Positions 16,023-24,225 are shown, numbered from the stretch's first letter. The stretch: DNA of 45,601 bases from Lachnospiraceae bacterium (GCA_900757195.1 CAAEMZ010000026.1:1-45601), one strand, 5' to 3'. Numbers and translations are program-made. The notes: a model not told the origin generated them from the sequence alone.

Positions 16023-17390
16023 TCATGAGAAGAAATAGGCCTTCTCATCAAATATCGTCGGGTCGTCTCTGACCTCCACTGCCAGTTCCAGAAGCTTCTC
16101 CCGTGTATTCAAAGCCTGGTCATCAATGACCCGCTCCACAAGCCGTTCCAGCACAGCGCCGAGAACCGGTCCCTGAGGTATTCCCGCCCCAATTAAATCT
16201 CTTCCGTTCACCGCCAGCGTTTTCACTTCAAAGCAATCGCCCCGGCGGATAATCTCCCGGTAAACCGCTTCCTTCTTTTTAAGAAGTTCCAGCTTATCCG
16301 GCACGACTTTCGGGTTTTTGGCGGAAATATCCGCCCGCTGTACCCGGATAAATTCATCGAATATGTCCCGTCCCACCCGGTTCAGGGCGCGCCGGACACT
16401 GGCTTCCTCCGGAAAATACTTCAAGCCGTGCCATTTGACAAGGCGGCATACCCGCTCCGACGTATAGTTATCAAATTTCAGCCGCTTCATGATCCGCTTC
16501 GCCATTTCGGCGCTGGCTTCCGGATGCCGGTAAAAAATATCCCGACCGCCGTCGGTTTTCTTCACCACCGGTTTTCCAAAATCATGAATCAGCATCGTCA
16601 GCCGCAATACCGGTTCCGGCGGAATATTCTCAAGTGCGATCAGCGTATGGGTTTCCACATCATAAATATGGTTCGGCGTCCGCTGCTCCACCCCGACAAT
16701 TCCATCATATTCCGGCAGAATGACCTTTGTAATCCCAAGCTCCCAGGCCTTGTGGATCCGTTCCGGATGGGCGGAAACGAGCAGCTTCACCAGCTCCACC
16801 CGAATCCGTTCGGCGCTGATATTTTTCAGGTCTCCGGCCCTTCCGGCCATAGCTTCCTCTGTTTTCGGATCAATCGCAAAGCCTAACTGGGCCGAAAAAC
16901 GTATCGCCCGAAGAATCCGAAGCGCATCCTCATCAAACCGTTCGCCCGGTTCGCCCACGCAGCGGATGACCTGATGCTCCAAGTCCTCCATGCCGTGAAA
17001 AATATCCACAATGCCTGTTTTCGGATTATAGGCCATCGCATTGATCGTAAAATCACGCCGCTTTAAATCCTCTTCCAGACTGGCGGTAAACGCCACCTCC
17101 TTCGGATGGCGATGATCCTCATACGCACCGTCCACCCGGTAGGTCGTCACCTCAAAGGGCTCTTTATTCACAAGCACGGTGACGGTACCGTGTTCAATTC
17201 CCGTATCCACAGTCCGGGAAAAAATCTGTTTTACCTGTTCCGGTCTGGCCGATGTGGTGATATCCCAATCCTCCGGCTCCCGTCCCAAAATACTGTCGCG
17301 GACACACCCGCCAACAGCGTAAGCCTCAAATCCATGGGCCATCAACCGTTCAATAATGATTGCCGCATTTTCCGGGATATACATTTCCAT
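16023..17390 (-). CDS. cca: CCA tRNA nucleotidyltransferase with HD domain
   Basis: Adds or repairs the 3' CCA of tRNAs. The nucleotidyltransferase head has AVGGCVRDSILGREPEDWDI (G-G-x-V-R-D and the catalytic D-x-D), TYRVDGAYEDHRHP and RRDFTINAMAYNP. An RNA-binding neck follows, then an HD domain with MLIHDFGKP near 270. At 455 residues it has the long class II form common in Clostridia. The start is the ATG six bases after GAGGTGAAG, twelve codons inside the longest frame. A GC-rich leader precedes it. Poly(A) polymerase activity cannot be excluded from sequence. Confidence 0.93.
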   Translation of the reverse strand: MEMYIPENAAIIIERLMAHGFEAYAVGGCVRDSILGREPEDWDITTSARPEQVKQIFSRTVDTGIEHGTVTVLVNKEPFEVTTYRVDGAYEDHRHPKEVAFTASLEEDLKRRDFTINAMAYNPKTGIVDIFHGMEDLEHQVIRCVGEPGERFDEDALRILRAIRFSAQLGFAIDPKTEEAMAGRAGDLKNISAERIRVELVKLLVSAHPERIHKAWELGITKVILPEYDGIVGVEQRTPNHIYDVETHTLIALENIPPEPVLRLTMLIHDFGKPVVKKTDGGRDIFYRHPEASAEMAKRIMKRLKFDNYTSERVCRLVKWHGLKYFPEEASVRRALNRVGRDIFDEFIRVQRADISAKNPKVVPDKLELLKKKEAVYREIIRRGDCFEVKTLAVNGRDLIGAGIPQGPVLGAVLERLVERVIDDQALNTREKLLELAVEVRDDPTIFDEKAYFFS

Positions 17391-17426
17391 CCGCTTCACC
17401 TCTTTCAAATATATACTTTCCTGCAT

Positions 17427-17520
17427 ATAGGTATACTTTATCGCGCGGAGCCTGACGGAGCGCGCCCATGCGCAGCATTAACATACGGTATGCCCTGCGG
17501 GTATACATTATAATATCACA
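17427..17520. other. GC-rich leader/intergenic segment upstream of cca
   Basis: Between cca and the divergent membrane-protein gene lies a segment richer in GC than its AT-rich flanks. It contains GCGCGGAGCC and GGAGCGCGCC arms, a CATGCGCAGCAT stretch and GGTATAC near 17430 and again near 17500. A possible cca -10 (TATAAT, minus strand, 17508-17513) would place most of it in the cca 5' leader. I cannot assign a function. Confidence 0.4.
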
Positions 17521-17572
17521 TCCAAAGATTCGATGGAATACCCTGTAACGCTACTTGTCAAAATTTTATCTA

Positions 17573-17601
17573 TTGAAGTATTTTCCCTTATCGATTATAA
17601 T
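17573..17601 (+). promoter_or_regulatory. Predicted promoter of the two-span membrane protein
   Basis: TTGAAG, 17 bp, TATAAT, ending 47 bp before the ATG of the following gene. Confidence 0.65.
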
Positions 17602-17648
17602 ATTAAATAGTTATTTTATTAGAATATTCAGGAAAGCGGGTTAGATTC

Positions 17649-18071
17649 ATGGACGATACCAAAGATACAAAGACAAAATTAAAAAGATATGAACAATGGC
17701 TGCTGATTTTAAGAATACTGGCTGTGATCTGCCTCGGTCTCGGCATTTTTTTCACCTATCGGTATATAAAATGCAACGGTCACCCGGCAGGTATGGCGAT
17801 ATTTATGATGTCTGCGCTGATGTTCTTCCTGGCCTATCGGGAAAAATCTGCAGGTCCGCGCCCGGGCAGCCCGGAATACGAAGCGATTGAGCGCGCCCAG
17901 GCTTCCCGGATCAAAGCCAGCCAGGAACGCCTTTACCGGAAACAGCATCCCTTTATGGTTGCCCGCGAACTGGTGGAAAGCAACAAATCCATTCCTTCCA
18001 GAGCCCAGAAAAAAACGGAACCCCCAAAAAAGGATTCCGTCGGATCGGATACGGAAAAGAGCACCGATTAA
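17649..18071 (+). CDS. Small two-span membrane protein, unknown function
   Basis: A 140-residue protein with two transmembrane segments at about residues 18-38 and 47-64 joined by a short loop, then a 75-residue hydrophilic basic tail rich in Lys, Arg and Pro. Not recognised as a known family. An AGGAAAG lies about 11 bp before the ATG and a good promoter is upstream. Its TAA overlaps the stop of the opposing phosphoesterase gene by four bases, so both messages end tail to tail with no intervening terminator. Confidence 0.72.
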   Translation: MDDTKDTKTKLKRYEQWLLILRILAVICLGLGIFFTYRYIKCNGHPAGMAIFMMSALMFFLAYREKSAGPRPGSPEYEAIERAQASRIKASQERLYRKQHPFMVARELVESNKSIPSRAQKKTEPPKKDSVGSDTEKSTD

Positions 18072-18577
18072 TTTCCCAGAACTTTTGCCTTGATCGCCTC
18101 AAAGTCTACGGGACGGTAATCATTACGTTCCACACAGACACAGATGGACTGGCGGCAGTAGTCTTTATAAGTCGGATTGCCATGAACATGTCCGTAGATA
18201 TTGGCATAGGCCATATTTTCATTAATATACAGCGGTTCATGGGACAGAATCCAGAACCCTTCGATAATGATCGGCCACGCACTGGCCTCGTCGAAACCAC
18301 ATTCCCGGTACCACTCCGGCGAATGGTTGTCATGGTTTCCGAGGACCAGTGTTTTTTTTCCGTTCAATGCATGGCACAGACGGGTCACGGTATCCTTATC
18401 GCCAAAAGCAAAATCCCCGAGCATAAACACGCTGTCCTCCGGATCCACCGTCTCGTTCCAGTTCTGAATCAGCTTTGCTTCCATATCCGCCGTATCTTTA
18501 AAAGGACGGTTTTCAAAACGGATCATCGCTTCATGGCCAAAATGGGTATCTGCAATAAAAAATATTTTTCCTGCCAT
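18068..18577 (-). CDS. Small calcineurin-like metallophosphoesterase
   Basis: A 169-residue phosphoesterase with an intact metal centre: FIADTHFGHEAMI near 7, MLGDFAFG near 52, LVLGNHDNH near 76, ILSHEPLY near 110 and YGHVHGN near 127. This is the minimal catalytic domain, similar in size to small phage- and plasmid-type or YfcE-like enzymes. The HFGHEAMIRF spacing is typical of the subgroup often annotated as hydrolase or phosphoesterase. The substrate cannot be predicted. The RBS is AAGGAG before the ATG. Confidence 0.85.
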   Translation of the reverse strand: MAGKIFFIADTHFGHEAMIRFENRPFKDTADMEAKLIQNWNETVDPEDSVFMLGDFAFGDKDTVTRLCHALNGKKTLVLGNHDNHSPEWYRECGFDEASAWPIIIEGFWILSHEPLYINENMAYANIYGHVHGNPTYKDYCRQSICVCVERNDYRPVDFEAIKAKVLGN

Positions 18578-18600
18578 TGATTTTCTCCTTTTCGCGAACA

Positions 18601-18630
18601 GGGCTGCCCCGACGGCAGCCCTTTATTTTT
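18601..18630. terminator. Hairpin between beta-helix lipoprotein and phosphoesterase genes
   Basis: GGGCTGCC, 5-nt loop, GGCAGCCC. The T-rich tract TTTATTTTT is on the plus-strand side, while on the minus strand it is followed by TGTTCGCG. It would best stop plus-strand read-through, and only weakly the minus-strand operon it follows. Confidence 0.55.
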
Positions 18631-18638
18631 CTGTTGCT

Positions 18639-20519
18639 TCAATTATATTGAATATCCTGTTTTCTGTCAAATCCCGGTTTTTCCTGCCCTGACGGCATTT
18701 GCTGTCCATCCGGCGCCGAACCTTCCGGTATTTGCTGTTCATCCGGCGCCGAGCCTCCCGGCATTTGCCGTCCGTTCGGTGTCCGCCCATCTGTCATCGA
18801 AGGATTGGATACCGATACACTGTCCATAGAAATTTCTTCTGTCGTTCCGTCGCTGCAGGAAACTTTATAGGTTTCTCCGGAAATCAGCTCCGGTGTGCTG
18901 AACTGGATGCAGTTAAAGCTTTTTTCCGGTGTCACCGTAAAAATCTCTTTTCCACTGCTGTCTGTCACCGTTACAGAATTTCCCGCTGTCAGGGTTTTGG
19001 AAAAGCCGACCATTGCCGAGTACTGACTGGATGTATCCGAAAATCCCTGTGCCATTCCTGTCATGCCTGTACCGATGAACGTGCCGCCGATGATTTCCGC
19101 CGTACCGTCATAATCCAGCGCCCCATTGCCGGAATCTTCCGGTCCTTCAACCGTCACTCTGCCGCCTTCCATATAGAAATCGCCATTTGAATCGATACCA
19201 TCGCCGGAGGCCTTTACCAGAATCTCTCCGCCGCTGATGCGTATTGACGCATCACTGCCTTCTGCAAAACCATTCTGTCCCGGACGGCCCGCCATCCGCG
19301 TATCACTGCCCCCGGCGGAATTTATGCCATCGTCTGAAGCGGTCACCTGAATATCGCCATCCTGTATAGTCACATTCAGGCCTTCCATTCCCTCATAGGA
19401 CTTAAGAATCCGAAGATTTCCACCGAGGACGAGAAGCTGGTTATCCGCATGGATACCATCGTCCCCGGAAGCCATTTCATAATCTCCGCCGATGATTTCA
19501 ACATCGCCGTTGGAATGGATGCTGTCATCCGAAGAATCAATGACAAACGTTCCCCCCTTTAAATATAAAGCCTTGCCGGCCTTCAGGCCCCTGGCTTCAT
19601 AAAGGGTATCCACACTGCCACCGCCTGTGGAAATGCTGCCGCTGCCGCCGTTCACCTGAAGTATGGTTTCCGCCTGAATACCGTCCTGCCCCGCCGTCAC
19701 TGCAAATGTTCCGCCGTCCAAAACCACAAAACCTTTTCCTTCATCGGTATCATTGTCCGCTTTAATGCCGTCTTCTCCGGCCTGAATCGTCAGACTGCCT
19801 TCCCGGACGCTGACCGAATCCTTTCCTTTCAATCCATGCCGGACCGCCGTCACCTTCAAAGTTCCGCTTACCACTTTCAAGTCGTCCTTGCTTCGAATAC
19901 CATCCTGGTAGCTGCCATTGACGATCAGTGTCCCACTGCCGTTCACCGAGATATCATCTTTACTGAAAATACAGGCATTGGGCTCCCCTTCGTCCCCTTC
20001 TTCAAACCCATAGTCCGAAGCGTCACTCAACGTATTCGTCGTTCCCTCCGCCAGCGTCAAAATCATTTTCTCATTCTGGATGCCTTCAATAACAGCGCCG
20101 GAGGATGAAGATGCTGTCAGGCCATTTAAAATAATGTGAACCATGTCTTCTTTATCCGCATCAATCTGAATCTGCCCTTCCTCCAGACTTCCGCTGAATA
20201 CATAATCGCCTGCTTCTGTAATTTTTACAGTCGTTCCATCGGCTGTGGCTCCGTTTCCCGTAATGGATACGGATTTTCCATCACATTGAATCATGGTTGA
20301 TGTACTTTCCGACCAGACCGCATCCAGATCTTCCTTGTCGTAATCCCCGGATATATATCCGTCGTCCGTTTCGGAAGTTTCTGAAATATCCTCGACAGTT
20401 TCCGACAATATTTTCCCTGTCTCCTGCAGGTTTTCCACATTCTTCAAACTGCAGCCGCCAATCATCCACAATGCAAATGCCCCGCTCAGGACAGCCAGCC
20501 ATTTCTTATGCCCTGTCAT
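18639..20519 (-). CDS. Beta-helix lipoprotein (Cthe_2159-like carbohydrate-binding domain)
   Basis: Predicted surface lipoprotein. The start was set at the ATG after AGAAGGG, which exposes a signal peptide MTGHKKWLAVLSGAFALW ending in a lipobox-like MIGGCS (lipidated Cys near 23). An acidic linker follows. Then about 450 residues of short repeats such as DGIRSKDDLKV, DGIKADND, DGIQAETIL, DGIHADNQL and DGINSAGG form a regular right-handed beta-helix; the Asp-Gly-Ile turns likely bind calcium. This pattern fits the Cthe_2159 family, reported to bind polysaccharide. The C-terminal 50 residues are a Gly/Pro/Gln-rich tail with GSAPDEQQIPE-type repeats. It lies downstream of the DUF4956 gene by 50 bp in the VTC operon. 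Confidence 0.85.
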   Translation of the reverse strand: MTGHKKWLAVLSGAFALWMIGGCSLKNVENLQETGKILSETVEDISETSETDDGYISGDYDKEDLDAVWSESTSTMIQCDGKSVSITGNGATADGTTVKITEAGDYVFSGSLEEGQIQIDADKEDMVHIILNGLTASSSSGAVIEGIQNEKMILTLAEGTTNTLSDASDYGFEEGDEGEPNACIFSKDDISVNGSGTLIVNGSYQDGIRSKDDLKVVSGTLKVTAVRHGLKGKDSVSVREGSLTIQAGEDGIKADNDTDEGKGFVVLDGGTFAVTAGQDGIQAETILQVNGGSGSISTGGGSVDTLYEARGLKAGKALYLKGGTFVIDSSDDSIHSNGDVEIIGGDYEMASGDDGIHADNQLLVLGGNLRILKSYEGMEGLNVTIQDGDIQVTASDDGINSAGGSDTRMAGRPGQNGFAEGSDASIRISGGEILVKASGDGIDSNGDFYMEGGRVTVEGPEDSGNGALDYDGTAEIIGGTFIGTGMTGMAQGFSDTSSQYSAMVGFSKTLTAGNSVTVTDSSGKEIFTVTPEKSFNCIQFSTPELISGETYKVSCSDGTTEEISMDSVSVSNPSMTDGRTPNGRQMPGGSAPDEQQIPEGSAPDGQQMPSGQEKPGFDRKQDIQYN

Positions 20520-20569
20520 AAATTTCCCTTCTTTCTTTATTTCATACGGCGCTCTCACCCATTTTATTC

Positions 20570-21244
20570 CTATAATACATCCTTTTCTTCGGCAATTCTT
20601 CCGCACACAACCGTCAGATTCCCGTTTCGGCATCTCAGGCTGTCAAGAAATTCTTTTTCTTTCTTATCTTCCCGAAAAATGAGGTGATAGTGCAGCTCAT
20701 AAAGACTTCCCATATTTACCGTCCGCACCTTCCGAAGCTCATTTCGTGTCGTATATTCGGCAAACAGATCGTCAAAAATCCCCTCGTAATCCAGATTTTC
20801 AGGGATTGTCACCTTCAGATCCCGAAACAGTTTCTGTTTCCTGCCAATCGGAAGATGCACCAGAACCAGCGTCACACCGCCCACGATAACCACCAGAAGG
20901 CCTCCGATACCAACATATCCCATGCCGTTTGCCAGTCCGACAGCCATCGCCAGAAATATCGCGGCAATCTCCCGGGAATTTCCCGGAGCTGAGCGAAAGC
21001 GCACCAGACTGAAGGCTCCCGCAACGGCCACACCCGTTCCGAGATTTCCATTGACCAGCATAATAACGGTCTGAACGATCAGCGGCAGCAATATTATTGT
21101 GAAAATAAAATTCTGTGAATACTGATTTTTATACATATGCACACAGGCCATCATACATCCAAAAATAATCGAAAACATGCTGCAGTAAAGAAATTCTTTA
21201 ATTGTAAGTCCGGAAACAGATAAGGTCAATATACTGTTAAGCAT
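20570..21244 (-). CDS. DUF4956 membrane protein
   Basis: Membrane protein of the DUF4956 family, regularly found beside VTC-domain polyphosphate polymerases. Seen: four hydrophobic segments in the first 130 residues, including the conserved cytoplasmic loop GAFSLVRFRSAPGNSREI near 75, then a soluble C-terminal domain of about 90 residues. The ATG sits inside the last codons of the VTC gene (8-bp overlap) behind GGGGAGGG, so translation is coupled. A role as membrane partner or channel for the polymerase is inferred from gene neighbourhood only. Confidence 0.85.
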   Translation of the reverse strand: MLNSILTLSVSGLTIKEFLYCSMFSIIFGCMMACVHMYKNQYSQNFIFTIILLPLIVQTVIMLVNGNLGTGVAVAGAFSLVRFRSAPGNSREIAAIFLAMAVGLANGMGYVGIGGLLVVIVGGVTLVLVHLPIGRKQKLFRDLKVTIPENLDYEGIFDDLFAEYTTRNELRKVRTVNMGSLYELHYHLIFREDKKEKEFLDSLRCRNGNLTVVCGRIAEEKDVL

Positions 21245-21956
21245 CCAAAACGCCCTCCCCAAATAAGTGATTCATATTCTGTCTGTAATAAGTGCCGTAT
21301 TTTGAAAAGGATATCGGAAAAATTTCCAGATCCGACAGAATTTCGCCAAACCAGAACGGCATACTGTCCGGCATTTTAACTTCCATCAATACCTGATCCT
21401 CCCGAATCAGAAGAATTCCCGCATCCCCTTCCGACAAATGCAGATGATCTTCCCTGTACCGGATTCCTGTATCAAAGGTCACGCGAAAATCTTCCTGAGC
21501 CTTTCCGAAAAATGCCCTCCGGTCATACGCCAGAAACACCGACGGCTTTGGCCGGTAAAACCGGATAAACCAGTCAATCTCGCGAAAAATCTGGCTCTGT
21601 TTTTCCGGTTTCATCCCCTCATAAAGATAGGCCTCTGCCTCCGAAAGACTGACAGGAATCCGCCGTTTATAAACGACGCCGTCATACTTCTTTTTCAGCT
21701 CAATAAATACCTGGCTGTCATCCTGCAAAGTACCGTAGCTTCTCAGCCGCAGTTTCTCCTTATACGGCGGTTTCTCGATAGATGCCCGGATCAGTTCATA
21801 GCTTTCCGTATCAAAATAGACATTACAAATTGTATGCCTGCCAAACACATCCGGAACGATCCGGTCTCCGGCCGCTTCCCGGAGTTTTTCGTACTGGCTT
21901 CGTGTAAGCAGATATTTCTTCTCATATCTCTGGAATACTTCCTGTGTCTTTTTCAC
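21237..21956 (-). CDS. VTC-domain polyphosphate polymerase
   Basis: Cytoplasmic polymerase domain of the VTC family, which makes polyphosphate from ATP in a beta-barrel tunnel. Basic tunnel residues are visible in order: RYEKKYLLT near 10, EKLRLRSYG near 72, FIELKKKYDGVVYKRRI near 88, LAYDRRAFFG near 148 and LMEVKMPD near 200, whose Glu and Lys match the metal and phosphate ligands known in Vtc4. Length, 239 residues, is the usual free-standing bacterial form. The GTG after AAGGAAGGG is preferred to a GTG six codons upstream. An array of four 11-bp-spaced hexamers lies 76-114 bp upstream and suggests phosphate control. Confidence 0.88.
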   Translation of the reverse strand: MKKTQEVFQRYEKKYLLTRSQYEKLREAAGDRIVPDVFGRHTICNVYFDTESYELIRASIEKPPYKEKLRLRSYGTLQDDSQVFIELKKKYDGVVYKRRIPVSLSEAEAYLYEGMKPEKQSQIFREIDWFIRFYRPKPSVFLAYDRRAFFGKAQEDFRVTFDTGIRYREDHLHLSEGDAGILLIREDQVLMEVKMPDSMPFWFGEILSDLEIFPISFSKYGTYYRQNMNHLFGEGVLDA

Positions 21957-22031
21957 ATACTTCCCTTCCTTCACTGATTTATATGCCCTTTTATTTTCCT
22001 ACAAAAATATGGAAGAAACGTGGTCATCCTG

Positions 22032-22070
22032 TGAACAACTTTTGAACAGATTGTGTAAATTCTGTGTAAA
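22032..22070 (-). promoter_or_regulatory. Pho-box-like array of four hexamers at 11-bp period
   Basis: Reading the minus strand towards the VTC gene: TTTACA (22070-22065), TTTACA (22059-22054), TGTTCA (22048-22043) and TGTTCA (22037-22032). The starts are exactly 11 bp apart with 5-bp spacers. PhoP/PhoB regulators bind tandem repeats of this period. It lies between the acetyltransferase terminator and the polyphosphate operon. Confidence 0.65.
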
Positions 22071-22084
22071 AGTATCCGTAAAAA

Positions 22085-22121
22085 AAGCACTCTGCTTTAA
22101 AATATTTTAAACAAAGTGCTT
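22085..22121 (-). terminator. Terminator of the GNAT gene
   Basis: AAGCACT / AGTGCTT outer stem with an AT-rich inner palindrome (TTTAAAATATTTTAAA), followed by seven T on the minus strand, just beyond the acetyltransferase stop. Confidence 0.85.
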
Positions 22122-22128
22122 CGTCTTT

Positions 22129-22566
22129 TTATTTATCTTTAATCATCTGGTCATATGCCAGCCAGGTGTAGCCCTGGCGTTCATAAAGCTCCACCGCACG
22201 GATATTGGTTTTTTCAACTTCAAGCCGAAGGCGGTAAACGCCCGCATCAAACATGGCGTCCAGTTTTTTAAAAACCCGGCTTCCAATGCCCTTTCCCTGA
22301 TATTCGGGCCGGATATAGATTTCTTCAATCCATACCACCGGACCTCCTGCCTCCTGAGAAAACGTTTTTGCCAGAAGCATATAGCCGGCCGGCTGCCCCT
22401 GGTCTTCCAGAATATAGGCCTCTGCATAAGCGTCCCCACGCATCAGTTCCTCAAAAGTATTTTCAATATTCTCCACCGGAATCTCGTGATCCACCGCATC
22501 CGTGCGGTAGAACTCCTGCACCATCCGGATATATAATGCTCTGTCTCCGGGCTGAATACGCCGCAT
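22129..22566 (-). CDS. GNAT-family N-acetyltransferase
   Basis: A 145-residue acetyltransferase using acetyl-CoA. The family core is visible: IYIRPEYQGKGIGSRVFKKL near 84-103 (acetyl-CoA pyrophosphate-binding motif with Q-G-K-G-I-G), then VEKTNIRAVELYERQGY near 118-134. The acceptor is unknown; the acidic N-terminal region (YRTDAVDHEIP) may bind a basic substrate. An AAGGAGG precedes the ATG. It is monocistronic, with its own terminator and divergent from upp. Confidence 0.85.
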   Translation of the reverse strand: MRRIQPGDRALYIRMVQEFYRTDAVDHEIPVENIENTFEELMRGDAYAEAYILEDQGQPAGYMLLAKTFSQEAGGPVVWIEEIYIRPEYQGKGIGSRVFKKLDAMFDAGVYRLRLEVEKTNIRAVELYERQGYTWLAYDQMIKDK

Positions 22567-22714
22567 GATATCTCCTCCTTACATCTGTCCTTATAACAGG
22601 CTAGTATATATCCCCCCTTTTGTCAAGAGCCGTCCAATCTGCAAGGCAGAGTAGTATTCTTACAGATTCTGTGATAAAATAAATACAAATGAAAACGAAA
22701 ATAAGGAGAATACG

Positions 22715-23347
22715 ATGAAGGAAAATATTTTTATTATGGACCACCCGTTAATACAGCACAAAATTTCCATGCTTCGGAATGAAACGACCGGAACCAATGA
22801 ATTCCGTCAGCTTGTCGAAGAAATTACTGTTCTTATGGGATATGAAGCCCTCCGGGATCTGCCGCTGGAAGACGTTGAAATCAAAACACCGATTGAAACC
22901 TGCAAATCCCCGATGGTTTCCGGAAAAAAACTGGCCATCGTTCCGATTCTGCGCGCCGGCCTCGGAATGGTCAACGGGATGACCACCCTTGTCCCTTCGG
23001 CCAAAATCGGCCACATCGGAATGTACCGGGATGAAGAAACCCACGAGCCTCACGAATATTTCTGTAAACTTCCGGCACCGATTGAGCAGCGGACCATTAT
23101 TGTTGTGGACCCGATGCTGGCCACCGGCGGTTCCGCCGTATCTGCTGTGGATTTCATCAAGGCCCACGGCGGTAAAAATATTAAATTCATGTGCATTATC
23201 GCAGCTCCGGAAGGTATTGAATATTTCAGTAAACACCATCCGGACGTTCCGGTATACTGCGGACACCTTGACCGCTGCCTGAATGAAAATGCCTATATTT
23301 GTCCGGGACTCGGAGACGCCGGAGACCGGATTTTCGGAACAAAATAA
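22715..23347 (+). CDS. upp: Uracil phosphoribosyltransferase
   Basis: Pyrimidine salvage enzyme converting uracil and PRPP to UMP. The 210-residue protein is full length: DHPLIQHKISMLRN near 9-22, IVPILRAGLGMVNG near 70-83, the PRPP loop VVDPMLATGGSA near 130-141 and the uracil-binding C-terminal stretch ICPGLGDAGDRIFGTK. The RBS AAGGAG lies 8 bp before the ATG. It is monocistronic, ending in a hairpin shared with the opposing oxidoreductase gene. Confidence 0.96.
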   Translation: MKENIFIMDHPLIQHKISMLRNETTGTNEFRQLVEEITVLMGYEALRDLPLEDVEIKTPIETCKSPMVSGKKLAIVPILRAGLGMVNGMTTLVPSAKIGHIGMYRDEETHEPHEYFCKLPAPIEQRTIIVVDPMLATGGSAVSAVDFIKAHGGKNIKFMCIIAAPEGIEYFSKHHPDVPVYCGHLDRCLNENAYICPGLGDAGDRIFGTK

Positions 23348-23353
23348 ATGCTC

Positions 23354-23411
23354 AAAAAAGATGATATCGGAAAAAACTTTCCTGAAGCTTTTTCTCAATA
23401 TCATCTTTTTT
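23354..23411. terminator. Bidirectional terminator after upp
   Basis: A-rich left arm reading into GATGATAT pairs with ATATCATC and a T-run on the right, about 14 bp, around a 30-nt centre that can form a second small stem. A-run and T-run on either side allow it to work for both converging genes. Confidence 0.85.
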
Positions 23412-23423
23412 ATTCTAAAACAC

Positions 23424-24188
23424 TTATCCGAGAGGCACGGTGCCGCCTCCGGAAATATTTATGGCCTCGCCATTAATATATCCTGCACCTTCGCTGACTA
23501 AAAATGCCACCATCGGCGAACAGTCTTCATAAGCAGTTCCAAAGCGGCGTGTCGGATTAAACGCCGCTACTCTCTCCGCCATTTTTCTTCCGCGTTCAGA
23601 TTTTTCTGTATTTTCCGTTTTTATAAAAGGCATAAAAACATTGGTCGTGATTCCGTACTGCGCCCACTCCTGTGCTGCATTCCGTGTAAGCGCTTCCACA
23701 GCCGCCTTACACATCCCATAAGCCGTAAAACCATTCAATGCCTTCGAAGCGGCTTCACTGGAACAGTTGATAATCCGTCCGTAATGCTGCGCCTTCATAT
23801 AAGGAAAACATTTCTGCATCAGCTTCATACTTGCAATTGGTCCGGTCATATAATAGGTCATACACTCATCCACCGTTGTTTCACTTAACGGTGATGACAT
23901 GCCCAACCCGCCCTGTGCGATATTGGCAAGGATATGTACCGTACCAAACGTATCTACAGCTTTTTGCACCACTGCATCTAAATCCGCCTCCACCGATATA
24001 TCACATCTCTGGGATATAATTTTTCCTTCCAGACCAGAGGCTTCAGCACACAGCTTCTCAAGATTTTCCATTCTTCTTGCACATGCAACCACATTTGCAC
24101 CTTCTTCAGCAAATCTCAAAGCACAGCCATAGCCTACGCCCGAACTCGCTCCGGTAATAATTGCCGTTTTTCCTTTAAGAATTCCCAT
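23424..24188 (-). CDS. Short-chain dehydrogenase/reductase
   Basis: NAD(P)-dependent oxidoreductase of the classical SDR family, 254 residues. Seen: the cofactor motif TGASSGVGYG near 12-21, NIAQGG near 88 in place of NNAG, the catalytic Ser region NCSSEAAS near 140 and the Tyr-x3-Lys pair in YGMCKAAVEAL near 156. The C-terminal NISGGGTVP is typical. The substrate is unknown. The start is the ATG preceded by AGGAG; an upstream ATG eight codons earlier lacks this spacing. It is divergent from a LysR regulator with a dyad between them, so it is probably that regulator's target. Confidence 0.88.
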   Translation of the reverse strand: MGILKGKTAIITGASSGVGYGCALRFAEEGANVVACARRMENLEKLCAEASGLEGKIISQRCDISVEADLDAVVQKAVDTFGTVHILANIAQGGLGMSSPLSETTVDECMTYYMTGPIASMKLMQKCFPYMKAQHYGRIINCSSEAASKALNGFTAYGMCKAAVEALTRNAAQEWAQYGITTNVFMPFIKTENTEKSERGRKMAERVAAFNPTRRFGTAYEDCSPMVAFLVSEGAGYINGEAINISGGGTVPLG

Positions 24189-24210
24189 AATTTCACACTC
24201 CTGTTGATTC

Positions 24211-24225
24211 ATACAATAATTGTAT
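24211..24225. promoter_or_regulatory. Putative LysR operator dyad
   Basis: ATACAAT-A-ATTGTAT, a perfect 7-1-7 inverted repeat containing a T-N11-A pattern, between the divergent SDR and LysR genes. This is the usual place and form for a LysR-type binding site. Confidence 0.55.

Noticed and set aside
22032..22070. CRISPR-like or satellite repeat
   Set aside because: Four 6-bp units with 5-bp spacers are far too short; the 11-bp period fits a response-regulator site.
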